A DNA stretch of 64,000 bases from Hypericibacter terrae (GTDB lineage Bacteria > Pseudomonadota > Alphaproteobacteria > Dongiales > Dongiaceae). Of the stretch, positions 44,804 to 54,369 are shown one piece after another. The translations under genes were made by a program, and so were the position numbers. The notes under the pieces were generated by a model. That model ran no database searches. It worked only from the letters and a program-made list of their open reading frames with translations, and was not told the origin of the DNA. The stretch lies in the NCBI RefSeq assembly GCF_008728855.1, contig NZ_CP042906.1, forward strand, positions 4,267,570 to 4,331,569, written 5' to 3'. Each line of letters opens with the position of its first letter. The first letter of the stretch is position 1.

Positions 44804-45775
44804 ATGTTTCTGGGGTCTCCCACCTTGCTGCCGGCGCTGCTGCTGGCCCTCGCCCTCGATGCCGGGCTGGGCGATCCCGCCTGGCTGTGGCAGCGCATCC
44901 CGCATCCCGTGGCGCTGGCCGGATGGGCGATCGACCAGCTCGACCGCGCGCTCAACCGCGACGAGGCGCCGGATCTGCACCGGCGCATCGCCGGCGTCGC
45001 GGCGCTCTCGATCCTCATGGCCGCCAGCTTCGGCATCGGGTTGCTGATCCATGCGCTGCTGAATCAAATCTCCTGGGGCTGGCTGATCGAGGCCGCCCTG
45101 ATGGCGACCCTGCTCGCGCAGAACAGCCTCTATCGCCACGTCGAGGCGGTCGCCCGGGCGCTCGCCGACGGCACTCTGGCGGAAGCCCGCGACGTCGTGC
45201 GCCATATCGTCGGCCGCGATCCCGAGAGTCTCGACCGTCCCGCCGTGGCGCGGGCGGCGATCGAATCGCTGGCCGAGAATTTCGCCGATGGCGTGCTGGC
45301 GCCGCTGTTCTGGGGCCTGCTGTTCGGCCTGCCCGGCATGATGGCTTACAAAGCCGCCAATACCGCCGACAGCATGATCGGTCACCGCACCCAGCGGCAT
45401 GAGGCCTTCGGCTGGGCCTCGGCACGCTTCGACGATCTGCTCAACCTGGCGCCCGCGCGGCTCTCCGGGCTGCTGATCGCGCTGGCCTCCTTCCAGAGCT
45501 TCGGCGATTCGGTCCGGGTCATGCTCAAGGACGCGCCGCGTCATCGCTCGCCCAATGCGGGCTGGCCGGAAGCGGCCATGGCCGGTGCGCTCGAGATCGC
45601 GCTGGCGGGCCCGCGCACCTATTACGGGGGCCGCGTCGGCGACAGCCATTGGGTCAATGAGGACGGGCGGCGCGAGCTCGGCGCAACCGACATCCGCAAC
45701 GCGCTTGCGCTTTACCTGAGGGCGTGCCTGATCGAGGCGGCGCTGGTGGCGCTGCTCTGGATCCTGGTCCGATAG
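44804..45775 (+). CDS. cobD: Adenosylcobinamide-phosphate synthase (CbiB/CobD)
   Basis: A 323-residue inner-membrane protein of the CbiB/CobD family, with the typical GDPAWLWQRIPHPVALAGW start region and VRHIVGRDPESLD and NTADSMIGHRTQRHEAFGW. It attaches the aminopropanol (phosphate) arm to adenosylcobyric acid. ATG 44804 was used; an upstream TTG frame is open but weak. It is divergent from cbiX and convergent with cobQ, from which it is separated by 13 bases. Confidence 0.94.
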   Translation: MFLGSPTLLPALLLALALDAGLGDPAWLWQRIPHPVALAGWAIDQLDRALNRDEAPDLHRRIAGVAALSILMAASFGIGLLIHALLNQISWGWLIEAALMATLLAQNSLYRHVEAVARALADGTLAEARDVVRHIVGRDPESLDRPAVARAAIESLAENFADGVLAPLFWGLLFGLPGMMAYKAANTADSMIGHRTQRHEAFGWASARFDDLLNLAPARLSGLLIALASFQSFGDSVRVMLKDAPRHRSPNAGWPEAAMAGALEIALAGPRTYYGGRVGDSHWVNEDGRRELGATDIRNALALYLRACLIEAALVALLWILVR

Positions 45776-45788
45776 AACCCGCTTCCGC

Positions 45789-47261
45789 TCAAGCGCCACG
45801 GGCGATCTCCCAGATGCGATCGAGATCGACATGGGCGTCGATATGGGCGGCCAGCGCATCGAGCGTGGCTTCGACCTCGGCCTCGAAATCGGGACCGAGC
45901 GCCACATTGCCGCCGACGAGGCGGCGCAAGAGCGCGCGGCGATAGCCGTCGGCGGCGAAGATGCCATGCAGATAACAACCCATGACGCGACCGTCCGCGG
46001 AGACCGCACCATCGGGCCGCCCGTCGAGATCGAGCATCGGGCGCTTGAGGTCGCTCCCCTCGGTATTGCCGACATGCATCTCATAGCCCCTTACCGGCTC
46101 GCCGGTGGAGCGCTCGCGGCCGCTGGCCTCGGTCAGGGTCTTGCCGCGGCCGAGCTCCGTGTCGAGATCGAGCAGGCCCAGGCCTTCTTCCTCGCCCGGC
46201 GGTCCCTCGATCCCGTAGGGATCGGCGACGCGCCGCCCCAGCATCTGATAGCCGCCGCAGACCCCGATCACGCGCCCGCCGCGGCGGATATGCGATTTAA
46301 GATCGGTATCCCAGCCCTCCGCCTTGAGCATGCGCAGATCGGCGATGGTGGATTTGGAGCCCGGCAGAACGACGAGATCTGCATTGCCCGGCAAGGCCTC
46401 GCCCGGCGGCACGATAACGAGGCGCACCGAGGGCTCGGCGCGTAAGGGGTCGAGATCGTCGAAATTGGCGATCCGGTTGAGCATCGGCACCGCGACCGTG
46501 ACGAAGGCACCGGCCTCGCTGGCGCCATAGCGCGGCAGGACGACCGCGTCCTCGGCCGGCAGCTTCATCGCGCGCGGCCAGAAGGGCAGCAATCCCAGCG
46601 CCGGCAGCCCGGTCCGCTCGGTGATGATCTTCATGCCCTCGGCGAAGAGCGTCGGATCGCCGCGGAATTTGTTGATGATGAAGCCCTTGATGCGCGCGCG
46701 CTCGGAAGGCGCCAGCAGGGCGGCCGTGCCCACCAGGCTCGCAATCACGCCGCCGCGATCGATATCGCCGATCAGCAGAACCGGAACGTCCGCCGCCTCG
46801 GCGAAACCCATATTGGCGATGTCACCTTCGCGCAGATTGACCTCGGCCGGGCTCCCCGCGCCTTCGATCAGCACCAGATCGGCTTCCGCCGACAGCTTGC
46901 CGAAGCTCTCCAGCACCGCCGGCATCAGGGTCGGCTTCAAGGCGTGATAAACGCGCGCATTGGCCTTGCCATAGATGCGGCCCTGCAGCACGACCTGAGC
47001 GCCCACCTCGCTCTGCGGCTTCAGCAGAACCGGGTTCATATGCACGGACGGCTTCACCCCGCAGGCCCGCGCCTGCAGCGCCTGGGCCCGCCCGATCTCG
47101 CCGCCCTCTTCGGTCACCGCCGCATTGTTCGACATGTTCTGCGGCTTGAACGGCCGCACCTTGAGCCCCCGCTTGGTGAAGGCGCGCGCCAGCCCCGCCG
47201 TCAGCAACGACTTGCCGACGTCGGAGCCGGTGCCCTGCAGCATGATGGCGGGAGTCTTCAC
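45789..47261 (-). CDS. cobQ: Cobyric acid synthase
   Basis: A 490-residue CobQ/CbiP enzyme with the N-terminal [20 protein letters not shown] nucleotide site, the [19 protein letters not shown] segment and a glutamine amidotransferase domain ([15 protein letters not shown]). It makes four amidations at b, d, e and g. It lies between cobD and cobO in reverse direction relative to cobD, with its own 178-base upstream space that carries two GC-rich hairpins. Confidence 0.96.
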   Translation of the reverse strand: MKTPAIMLQGTGSDVGKSLLTAGLARAFTKRGLKVRPFKPQNMSNNAAVTEEGGEIGRAQALQARACGVKPSVHMNPVLLKPQSEVGAQVVLQGRIYGKANARVYHALKPTLMPAVLESFGKLSAEADLVLIEGAGSPAEVNLREGDIANMGFAEAADVPVLLIGDIDRGGVIASLVGTAALLAPSERARIKGFIINKFRGDPTLFAEGMKIITERTGLPALGLLPFWPRAMKLPAEDAVVLPRYGASEAGAFVTVAVPMLNRIANFDDLDPLRAEPSVRLVIVPPGEALPGNADLVVLPGSKSTIADLRMLKAEGWDTDLKSHIRRGGRVIGVCGGYQMLGRRVADPYGIEGPPGEEEGLGLLDLDTELGRGKTLTEASGRERSTGEPVRGYEMHVGNTEGSDLKRPMLDLDGRPDGAVSADGRVMGCYLHGIFAADGYRRALLRRLVGGNVALGPDFEAEVEATLDALAAHIDAHVDLDRIWEIARGA

Positions 47262-47316
47262 GCGGTACCCCTGCTTCGTTTGCCAAGAACGAGACGGGGG
47301 CTACCCCCCTCCCTAA

Positions 47317-47402
47317 CCCTCCCCCTCAAGGGGGGAGGGGATGGAAAGTTGGGTGAGGGTGGGCAAGAAAGAGTCCACGCCCCCTCCCCTTGCGGGAGGG
47401 GG
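47317..47402. repeat. Pair of GC-rich hairpins between cobO and cobQ (composite repeat)
   Basis: Two 9-bp stems, 47317-47339 (CCCTCCCCC/GGGGGAGGG) and 47380-47402 (CCCCCTCCC/GGGAGGGGG), arranged with mirror-image flanks CCCTAACC and GGTAGGGG. The unit resembles those at 21423 and 28070. It lies just after the cobO stop, so it may end or protect the cobP-cobW-cobN-cobO transcript. Confidence 0.65.
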
Positions 47403-47439
47403 TAGGGGGAGGGGTGCCGCTGCGATGGCGCCAGCATCA

Positions 47440-48057
47440 TCAGAACTCGATCCCCGCCTGCGCCTTCACGCCGTCGCGGAAGGGATGCTTGAGCATGGTC
47501 ATCTCGGTCACCAGGTCCGCCGCCTCGATCAGCGCGTCGGGCGCGTTGCGGCCCGTCACCACGACATGCAGGTCGGGCCGCTTGCGCTTGAGCGTCTCCA
47601 CCACCTCCGCCACCGGCAGATGGTCGTAGCGCAGGCAGATATTGAGCTCGTCCAGCAGCAGCATCTTGATATCGGGATCCGCCATCTGCCGCTTGGCTTC
47701 GGCCCAGGCCGCCTCGGCCGCGCGGATATCGCGCGCGCGGTCTTGCGTGTCCCAGGTGAAACCCTCGCCCATCGCCTTGATGGTGACGAGATCGGGGAAG
47801 CGCTCCAGCACCGTGCGCTCGCCCGTCTCCCATTTGCCCTTCACGAACTGGACCACGGCGCTCTTCATGCCATGACCGACGCAGCGCATGACCATGCCGA
47901 AGGCGGCGCTCGACTTGCCCTTGCCTTTGCCGGTATGGACGATCAGCAGGCCCTTCTGGATGGTCTTGGTCGCCATCATCCGGTCGCGCGCTTCCTTGCG
48001 CTTGGCCGATTTCTCGTTCGCCTGACGGATCGCATCGGTATCTTCGACGCCGCTCAT
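47440..48057 (-). CDS. cobO: Cob(I)yrinic acid a,c-diamide adenosyltransferase
   Basis: The 205-residue ATP:corrinoid adenosyltransferase has the P-loop LLIVHTGKGKGKSSAAFG and DELNICLRYDHLPV of the CobA/BtuR/CobO family. It adds the 5'-deoxyadenosyl ligand to cobalt. ATG 48057 (SGVEDTDAIRQANEK) overlaps the cobN stop by ATGA; a longer frame to 48117 is inside cobN. Confidence 0.96.
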   Translation of the reverse strand: MSGVEDTDAIRQANEKSAKRKEARDRMMATKTIQKGLLIVHTGKGKGKSSAAFGMVMRCVGHGMKSAVVQFVKGKWETGERTVLERFPDLVTIKAMGEGFTWDTQDRARDIRAAEAAWAEAKRQMADPDIKMLLLDELNICLRYDHLPVAEVVETLKRKRPDLHVVVTGRNAPDALIEAADLVTEMTMLKHPFRDGVKAQAGIEF

Positions 48058-51000
48058 GTCCTGCCCTCCCTGATCGCATCCAGCCGCGCATGCACGCTGT
48101 TGGCCCGCGGCTTCCATAAGCCTCGTTCGATCGCTTCGTTGAAACGTTCCGCCATCTCGCGGCCCGCGGCGGGATTGGCGTCGCGGATGAAGCCCACCAC
48201 CTGCTCGTCGACGAGATAGGCCTCGTAAAGCGCCTCGAAATGATGATCGCCGACGGCGCCCGTCGTCGCGGCGAAGGCGAAGAGATAGTCGACCGTCGCT
48301 GCCATCTCGAAGGCGCCCTTATAGCCATGGCGCATGACGCCGGCGATCCATTTGGGATTGGCGGCGCGGCCCCGCACCACGCGCGCGATCTCTTCCTCGA
48401 GCCTTCGCACCTTCGGCGTCTCGGGGCGCGAATGGTCGTTGTGATAGACCACCGGCTTGCGGCCGGAGAACTCCTTCACCGCCGCCGCGAGCCCGCCCTC
48501 GAACTGGTAATAGTCGTCGCTGTCGAGCAGGTCATGCTCGCGATTGTCCTGGTTGTGCAGCACGCCTTCGATCTGCGCGAGCCGCGTCTCGAACAGCCCG
48601 TGCGCGGCCTCGCCTTCGCTGCCGCTGCCATAGGCGTAGCCGCCCCAGGCGACATAGGCGCGGGCGAGATCGCCGCTGTCGCGCCAGCCGCGCTCGTCGA
48701 TGAGCGCCTGCAAGCCTGCGCCATAGGCCCCCGGCATGGAGCCGAAGATGCGGAAGCCCGCGCGCCGGTCGGCCGCTTCCGGCGTGGCGCCTTCGGCCAG
48801 GAGCCGGCTGCGCTCGGCCGCCACGCGCGCGGCCAGCGGATTTTCTGCCGGCGTCTCCTCGAGCGCCGCCACCGCGCGCGCCGCGCTGTCGATCAGATCG
48901 ACCTGCGCCGGGAAAGCGTCGCGGAAAAATCCCGAGATGCGGAAGGTCACGTCGACGCGCGGCCGGCCCAGGAGCGTGATCGGCAGAATCTCGAACCCGG
49001 CGATGCGCGCCGAGCCCGTATCCCAGCGCGGCCGCACGCCCATCAGGGCCAATGCCTGGGCAATGTCGTCGCCGCCGGTGCGCATATTCGCCGTGCCCCA
49101 GGCCGAGAGCGCCAGGCTCGTCGGCCAGGCGCCATGCTCCTGGCGATAGCGCTCGATCAGCATCGAGGCCGATTTCCAGCCGAGCTGCCAGGCCGCCGGC
49201 GTCGGCACGCAGCGCGTATCGACCGAGTAGAAATTGCGCCCTGTCGGCAGCACCTCGAGCCGGCCTCGCGTCGGCGCACCCGAGGGACCGGGCGCCACGA
49301 AGCGGCCATCGAGCCCCGCCAGCAAAGCCTCGGTCTCGGCACGCCCACAGGCCTCGACCCGCGGCGCCAGGCTCTCGCGCATGAAACCCAGAACCGCCCT
49401 CGTGCGCGTCCATTGCAGCGCCGGCTCGATCTCGCCCGCCGCCAGCTTCAGCGCCAGCAGCTCGAGCCGTTCCACGGTGTCGCCCTGATGACGCCAGGTC
49501 CCCGGCCCTTCCAGGATGGTGGGCCGCGCGCCCGTCCAGGCCTGCGCCCAATCCGCATCGAGGGGATCGAAGCCTTCGCCCAGCTCCAGATCCTTCGCCA
49601 GCGCGCGCAGGATCGACTGATCGGCGTCCTCGCCCTTGGCGCGCGGCACCCGCGCCAGGGCTACCAGCAGCGCATCGCGCAAGCTGCCGGTCGGGCTGCG
49701 GCCGAACACATGCAGGCCGTCGCGGATCTGCAGCTCCTTGATCTCGCAGAGATGGCTGTCGAGCTTGACCAGCGCGCTGTCGGCCGCTTCGTCGGCGGCG
49801 ATGTTGCAATCCTTGTCGAGGCCGAGCCGGCGCGTGAGATCGAGGATCTGGTCGCGCAGCAGCTTGCAGCGGCGCGGATCGAGGCCCGAGGCCTCGTAAT
49901 ATTCGTCGACCAGCCGCTCGAGCTCCTCGAGCTCGCCATAGCTCTCGGCCCGCGCCAGAGGTGGCGTCAGATGATCGAGGATGACGGCGGCGCTGCGCCG
50001 CTTGGCCTGGCTGCCCTCGCCCGGATCGTTGACGATGAAGGGGTAGAGCTGCGGCAGCGGCCCGAGCGTCGCTTCCGGCCAGCATTCCTCCGACAGCGCC
50101 AGCGCCTTGCCCGGCAGCCATTCGAGATTGCCATGCTTGCCGACATGGACGACGGCATGGGCACCGAAGCCGCGCCGCAGCCAGCCATAGAAGGCGAGAT
50201 AGCCATGCGGCGGCACCAGCGCCGGATCGTGATAGCTCGCGACCGGATCGATGTTGTAGCCGCGCGCCGGCTGCACGGCGACAACGAGATTGCCCGCTAC
50301 AAACCCCGGCAGATGGAACTCGCCATTCGCAAAGAAGGGATCGCGTTCCGGGTCACCCCAGCGCGCTGCCACCGCCTCCTGCACCGCGTGCGGCAGGCGG
50401 TCGAGGAATTGCCGATAATCGGCCAGCGGCCAGCGGATCTGCGCGTCGCCGCGACGGCCGCTGTTGGTCGGGCCTTGCAGGAGGCGCGCCATGAGTCCGG
50501 CGCCGTCTCGTGGACCATCGCCGATGGCATAGCCAGCCGCGGCCAGCGACTGGATCAAGCCCGCGGCGCTGGCCGGCGTGTCGAGCCCGACGCCATTGCC
50601 GATGCGTCCATCGCGGTTGGGATAGTTGGCGAGAATGAGCGCGACCCGGCGCGACGCCGGCGACGCCCGCCGCAGCCGCGCCCAGCCGGCAGCGAGATCG
50701 GCCACGAAATCCAAGCGGTCTTTCACCGGACGCTGGGCGACGATGCCGCATTGAGTCGCCTCATCGCGCCGCGCCTCGGCCTTGAAGGCGACGGCGCGCG
50801 TCAGGATTCGTCCGTCGACTTCCGGCAGCGCCACATGCATGGCGATGTCGCGCGCCGCGAGCCCGTTCGTGCCCTCGCGCCACTCGGCTTCGCCGCCCGA
50901 GGACAGCACGACTTGGAACACCGGACAATCGGCGCTGTCGAACGGCGTCGCCGTGCGGACGGCGCCCGGCTGCGACAGCGCGAAGGCGGTCGCGTTGAGG

Positions 51001-51785
51001 ATCACATCGGGTTTGGCCTCGGCCGACAGCTTCTCGATCAGCCCCGCTGCCAGCGGATCCTTGAGGCTCGCCACATGCACCGGCAGCGCATCGAGCCCGG
51101 CGCGATCCAGCGCCTCGATCAGCCCGTTGATGGCCTCGAGCTGCCCTGCCTGCAGCAACGCGCGATAGAACACGATGAGCGCCACCGGCCGCGCGCCTTG
51201 CCAGCGCGCCCGGAGATCGTCCAGGCCGGGCTCGGTCAGGCTCGGCCAATAGAGCCCGGCCTTCAGCAGCGGCTTGGGCTCGCGCCAGGGGCGGCCATAA
51301 CCGATCAGGCCCGCCGCATAATCCAGCATCTGGACGGCATTCTCGACGCCGCCTTCGACCAGATAGCGCCAGAGCCGGTCCTGGGTTTCGGCCGGCAGGG
51401 TCGAGCGGCGCGCCAGCTCGGGGTCGGGCTTGTCGTCTCCCGGCAGGAACGCGACGGCGATGCCGCGCTTGCGCGCCAGCGCCGACAATTGCTCGACGCC
51501 ATAGGGCCAGTAGCGCTCGCCGCCCAGCAAGCGGGCGATCACGAGGCGCGCTTGCGCGAGCGTCTGTTCGAGATAGAGATCGACCGACATGTTGTGGCCG
51601 AGGAACAGCAGATTGGCGAGGCGCAGGCTGGGTGCACCCGGCCCCTGCAAGCGATGCGCCTCGGCAAGGCAGGCGAGCTCGGTATCGGCCGCCGACAGCA
51701 GAACGATCTCGCCCGGCGTCTGCAACAGATCGACCGCCGACATTCCGTCGGCGATCGTTCCGGGACGTGCGGCGAGAAGATGCAT
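48054..51785 (-). CDS. cobN: Cobaltochelatase large subunit
   Basis: A 1243-residue CobN/Mg-chelatase-H family protein, with VHVGKHGNLEWLPGKALALS in the middle and the C-terminal SDDYYQFEGGLAAAVKEFSG and GYKGAFEMAATVDYLFAFA. With CobS and CobT it puts cobalt into hydrogenobyrinic acid a,c-diamide using ATP, in the aerobic route. CobS and CobT are not in the window. Large open frames exist on the other strand but only as composition effects. It is cotranscribed with cobW (31-base gap) and cobO. Confidence 0.95.
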   Translation of the reverse strand: MHLLAARPGTIADGMSAVDLLQTPGEIVLLSAADTELACLAEAHRLQGPGAPSLRLANLLFLGHNMSVDLYLEQTLAQARLVIARLLGGERYWPYGVEQLSALARKRGIAVAFLPGDDKPDPELARRSTLPAETQDRLWRYLVEGGVENAVQMLDYAAGLIGYGRPWREPKPLLKAGLYWPSLTEPGLDDLRARWQGARPVALIVFYRALLQAGQLEAINGLIEALDRAGLDALPVHVASLKDPLAAGLIEKLSAEAKPDVILNATAFALSQPGAVRTATPFDSADCPVFQVVLSSGGEAEWREGTNGLAARDIAMHVALPEVDGRILTRAVAFKAEARRDEATQCGIVAQRPVKDRLDFVADLAAGWARLRRASPASRRVALILANYPNRDGRIGNGVGLDTPASAAGLIQSLAAAGYAIGDGPRDGAGLMARLLQGPTNSGRRGDAQIRWPLADYRQFLDRLPHAVQEAVAARWGDPERDPFFANGEFHLPGFVAGNLVVAVQPARGYNIDPVASYHDPALVPPHGYLAFYGWLRRGFGAHAVVHVGKHGNLEWLPGKALALSEECWPEATLGPLPQLYPFIVNDPGEGSQAKRRSAAVILDHLTPPLARAESYGELEELERLVDEYYEASGLDPRRCKLLRDQILDLTRRLGLDKDCNIAADEAADSALVKLDSHLCEIKELQIRDGLHVFGRSPTGSLRDALLVALARVPRAKGEDADQSILRALAKDLELGEGFDPLDADWAQAWTGARPTILEGPGTWRHQGDTVERLELLALKLAAGEIEPALQWTRTRAVLGFMRESLAPRVEACGRAETEALLAGLDGRFVAPGPSGAPTRGRLEVLPTGRNFYSVDTRCVPTPAAWQLGWKSASMLIERYRQEHGAWPTSLALSAWGTANMRTGGDDIAQALALMGVRPRWDTGSARIAGFEILPITLLGRPRVDVTFRISGFFRDAFPAQVDLIDSAARAVAALEETPAENPLAARVAAERSRLLAEGATPEAADRRAGFRIFGSMPGAYGAGLQALIDERGWRDSGDLARAYVAWGGYAYGSGSEGEAAHGLFETRLAQIEGVLHNQDNREHDLLDSDDYYQFEGGLAAAVKEFSGRKPVVYHNDHSRPETPKVRRLEEEIARVVRGRAANPKWIAGVMRHGYKGAFEMAATVDYLFAFAATTGAVGDHHFEALYEAYLVDEQVVGFIRDANPAAGREMAERFNEAIERGLWKPRANSVHARLDAIREGRT

Positions 51786-51816
51786 GATGCCTTGCGAACC
51801 TCGACCCGCTCTCGGA

Positions 51817-52881
51817 TCAGGCGGCGCCGAGCGCGGCGGCGATGGCGGCGCGATCGAGCCCCTTGAGCCCGATCACCACCAGCCGGCTGTCGCGCGCCTC
51901 GTCCGCGGCCCAAGGCCGGTCGTAATAATGCTGCAGCCGCGCGCCCACGCCCTGCAGCAGCAGACGCATCTCCTTGCCGCCCACGGCCAGGAACCCTTTG
52001 ACCCGCAGGATGTCGTGCCGCTCGATCACCGGCTTCAGGCGCGCCACCAGCTCCTCGGGCGTGCGCAGCATCGGCAGGGTCAGCGCGAAGCTCTCGAAAT
52101 CGTCATGATCGTGATCCTCGCCCTCGAGCTCGTGATGCGAGGGGCGCGAGGACAGATCGTCCTCGGCCGCGGCTTCGATGCCGAGCAGCGTCCTGGCATC
52201 GATCCGTCCGAAGCTCGCCGGCAGGATCTTCACAGCGCGGCCCAGCTCGGCATTGATCACCGCTTCGGCCCTGGCCCGCATCGATTCGTCCATCAGATCG
52301 ATCTTGTTCAGCACCACCAGATCGGCGCAGGCGATCTGGTCCTCGAACACCTCGGCCAGGGGGCTTTCATGATCGAGCGCCGCGTCGGCGGCGCGCTGCC
52401 GGTCGACCGCGGCCGGATTCTCGGCGAAGCGTCCGGCCGCCACGGCCGGCCCGTCCACCACCGCGATCACACCGTCGACCGTGACGCGCGCGCGCACCTC
52501 CGGCCAGGCGAAGGCCTTCACCAGCGGTTTGGGCAGCGCCAGGCCCGAGGTTTCGATCACGATATGCTCGGGCGGATTCGGGCGGTCCAGCAGCGCTTCG
52601 ATGGTGGGCAGGAAATCGTCCGCCACGGTGCAGCAGATGCAGCCATTGGCCAGTTCGACGATGTTCTCCTCGGGACAACCCTCGATCGCGCAGGCCTTGA
52701 GGATGCCGCCATCGACACCGAGCTCGCCGAACTCATTGATGACCAGCGCCAGCCGGCGCCCGTTCGCCGACTTGATCAGGTTCTGGATCAGGGTGGTCTT
52801 CCCGGCGCCGAGAAATCCGGTGACGATGGTGGCGGGAATGCGCGCCCGGCTTGTCGAAAGGGGGGCCGGCTTGAGGATCAT
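51817..52881 (-). CDS. cobW: CobW-type G3E GTPase metallochaperone
   Basis: A 354-residue COG0523 protein. It has Walker A VTGFLGAGKTTLIQNLIK (residues 20-37), the metal-binding CxCC at Cys81-Cys83-Cys84 (NGCICCTV), NKIDLMDE and a CobW C-terminal domain. A His/Asp/Glu-rich segment (HHELEGEDHDHDD) precedes that domain, a likely metal-binding loop. CobW proteins deliver Co2+ in B12 synthesis. ATG 52881 overlaps the cobP stop. Confidence 0.95.
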   Translation of the reverse strand: MILKPAPLSTSRARIPATIVTGFLGAGKTTLIQNLIKSANGRRLALVINEFGELGVDGGILKACAIEGCPEENIVELANGCICCTVADDFLPTIEALLDRPNPPEHIVIETSGLALPKPLVKAFAWPEVRARVTVDGVIAVVDGPAVAAGRFAENPAAVDRQRAADAALDHESPLAEVFEDQIACADLVVLNKIDLMDESMRARAEAVINAELGRAVKILPASFGRIDARTLLGIEAAAEDDLSSRPSHHELEGEDHDHDDFESFALTLPMLRTPEELVARLKPVIERHDILRVKGFLAVGGKEMRLLLQGVGARLQHYYDRPWAADEARDSRLVVIGLKGLDRAAIAAALGAA

Positions 52882-53435
52882 TTCGGCAATTCTCCTTTGA
52901 AGGCCAGCGGCAGCCCGGCGGCGATGAAGATCACGCGGTCGGCGACGGCGGCGACATGCTGATGAAGGCGACCGGCATGGTCGCGAAAGGCGCGGGCGAG
53001 CGCGTTCTCCGGCACGATGCCGAGCCCCACCTCGTTCGATACCAGCACGACCGGCCCGCCTGGCCGCCGGATCGCGGCGCAAAGCTCTTCGGTCGCGCCA
53101 TCGATGTCGCGTTCCTGCGCCATCAGATTGCTGAGCCAGAGCGTCAGGCAATCGACCAGCAAGGCGCCGGTTTCGCTGCGGATGGCCGCGGGCAGATCGA
53201 GCGGCGCCTCGCGCGTCGTCCAGGCGGGCCCGCGCTGCTCGCGATGGCGCCGGATGCGCTCGGCCATCTCGGCGTCGCGCGCTTCGGCGGTCGCGATATA
53301 GGTCCGCGGGCTCGCATCGGCGAGCAGCGCCTCGGCATAGCGGCTCTTGCCCGAACGCGCGCCGCCCAGCAGCAGGACGCTGCCGGTCAGACTCAGGCCC
53401 GACGATGACGATTGAAGCCCTGCAGAAACGCGCAT
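52878..53435 (-). CDS. cobP: Adenosylcobinamide kinase / adenosylcobinamide-phosphate guanylyltransferase
   Basis: The 185-residue CobP/CobU enzyme has the P-loop LLLGGARSGKSRYAEALLAD, ALLVDCLTLWLSNLM and VSNEVGLGIVPENALARAFR. It phosphorylates and then guanylylates adenosylcobinamide. ATG 53435 follows GAGGGAGGGGAGG, a very strong ribosome site; the open frame upstream is the riboswitch leader. It is the first gene of the cobP-cobW-cobN-cobO run. Confidence 0.96.
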   Translation of the reverse strand: MRVSAGLQSSSSGLSLTGSVLLLGGARSGKSRYAEALLADASPRTYIATAEARDAEMAERIRRHREQRGPAWTTREAPLDLPAAIRSETGALLVDCLTLWLSNLMAQERDIDGATEELCAAIRRPGGPVVLVSNEVGLGIVPENALARAFRDHAGRLHQHVAAVADRVIFIAAGLPLAFKGELPK

Positions 53436-53471
53436 CAGGCCTCCCCTCCCTCCGAGGATCGGTGTTCTGGA

Positions 53472-53660
53472 TCGGCCAAGCAGGTTTCCTGGCTCGCGGG
53501 TTGTCGGCCGACGGCGCCTTCCCAGCTCCCGGCATCGGGAACCAGTGGCTTTACATGCCGTCGGGCCTCGCCGCTTACAGTTGCGGGGGCAGCGCCGGAA
53601 TCGACCGGCTTCCCTGGCTTGGACCGGGGCCGAACCTACAGGAACCGCCCCCTCAAGGCC
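53472..53660 (-). promoter_or_regulatory. Cobalamin riboswitch
   Basis: Read on the minus strand, the leader has all main conserved blocks in order: GGTTCCTGTAGGTTC near 53646, GAAGCCGGT, GCGCTGCCCCCGCAACTGTA near 53600-53580, AGCCACTGG near 53550, GGGAAGGCG near 53520, and the B12 box GCCAGGAAACCTGC at 53480-53493. It ends about 40 bases before the cobP start. Bound adenosylcobalamin should lower expression of cobP-cobW-cobN-cobO, here probably by hiding the strong ribosome site or by early termination. Confidence 0.93.
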
Positions 53661-54128
53661 AGCGCCGAACCCCCGAGGTCCGGGGACCGGCGCAGGGTTT
53701 GGGCGGCAACGCCGTGGACGCTTTGACGCAGCGCGCCGAACCGTCCGGAGAACCGACTTCCGACGGGATTTTCCCGCTTTGTTCCGGAACACGCCTGGCA
53801 AGGCATGGAACGGCAAGGCCCCCGCGGTCGAGCATCAGTCCGGCGACTGATTGGCTGCCCCGCTCGATCGCGACTTGGCCCTGCCCAGGCGGGACCGCCG
53901 GTCATTCCCCCCGCGGTCCCGCCGCCCTCTCTCATCCGCCGGTTGAGCAGAGCGTGCGCCGTCGCGCCGCACCGGGAATTGGGATGAAATCGCCCTGCCC
54001 GACATGGCCTTGCGGCAATCAGGACTTCGGACTCGCCCGCTCTCTTGCGACCTCGATGAGCCTCTCCACCTCACGCCACGGGAGCCAATTTCCTATCGAG
54101 GCTTCGTCAGCAACAACCGAGGTTCATC
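53661..54128. other. Gene-free stretch between riboswitch and first small exported gene
   Basis: About 470 bases without a believable gene. It should hold the minus-strand promoter for the riboswitch transcript and the plus-strand promoter for the small exported protein. Visible landmarks are a perfect palindrome GTTCCGGAAC at 53781-53790 next to a CGGGA-TTT-TCCCG hairpin (about 53764-53776), and near the right end a leader part CAACAACCGAGGTTCATC shared with the later small genes. Several open frames here have no codon character. Confidence 0.5.
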
Positions 54129-54347
54129 ATGATCCGCTCATCGACTCTTCTCCGCGCGTTTGCCTTCGCCCTCCTGTTCGGTCTCGCCGGCGCGAACGTC
54201 GCCATGGCGGCCAATGCCAGCACCGACAAGCCCGACAAGGAGCAGGCCCCGGCGTCCGACCAGCATGAGGCCAAGACCACGACCAAGGCCGTGACGTCCG
54301 ACCCGACGGCCTGCACCGAGACCACGGGAAATTGCGTCGGCAATTGA
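54129..54347 (+). CDS. Small exported two-cysteine protein 1
   Basis: A 72-residue protein with a signal peptide (TLLRAFAFALLFGLAGANVAMA, cleavage after AMA) and a short polar mature part rich in Thr, Lys, Asp and Ala, ending DPTACTETTGNCVGN with two Cys. ATG 54129 follows GAGG of the leader CAACAACCGAGGTTCATC. Two similar genes follow at 54555 and 54923; the signal peptides (SSTLL...GLAGA...AMA) are clearly related. No known function; a periplasmic disulfide-stabilised peptide is inferred. Confidence 0.75.
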   Translation: MIRSSTLLRAFAFALLFGLAGANVAMAANASTDKPDKEQAPASDQHEAKTTTKAVTSDPTACTETTGNCVGN

Positions 54348-54369
54348 TCGCCTACCGAAGAACGCAGTA

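Noticed and set aside
48240-51866. A 1208-codon open frame on the plus strand opposite cobN
   Set aside because: It is an antisense shadow caused by high-GC codon use in cobN; its product is Arg/Ala/Gly/Asp-rich without any domain, while the minus frame is a full CobN.
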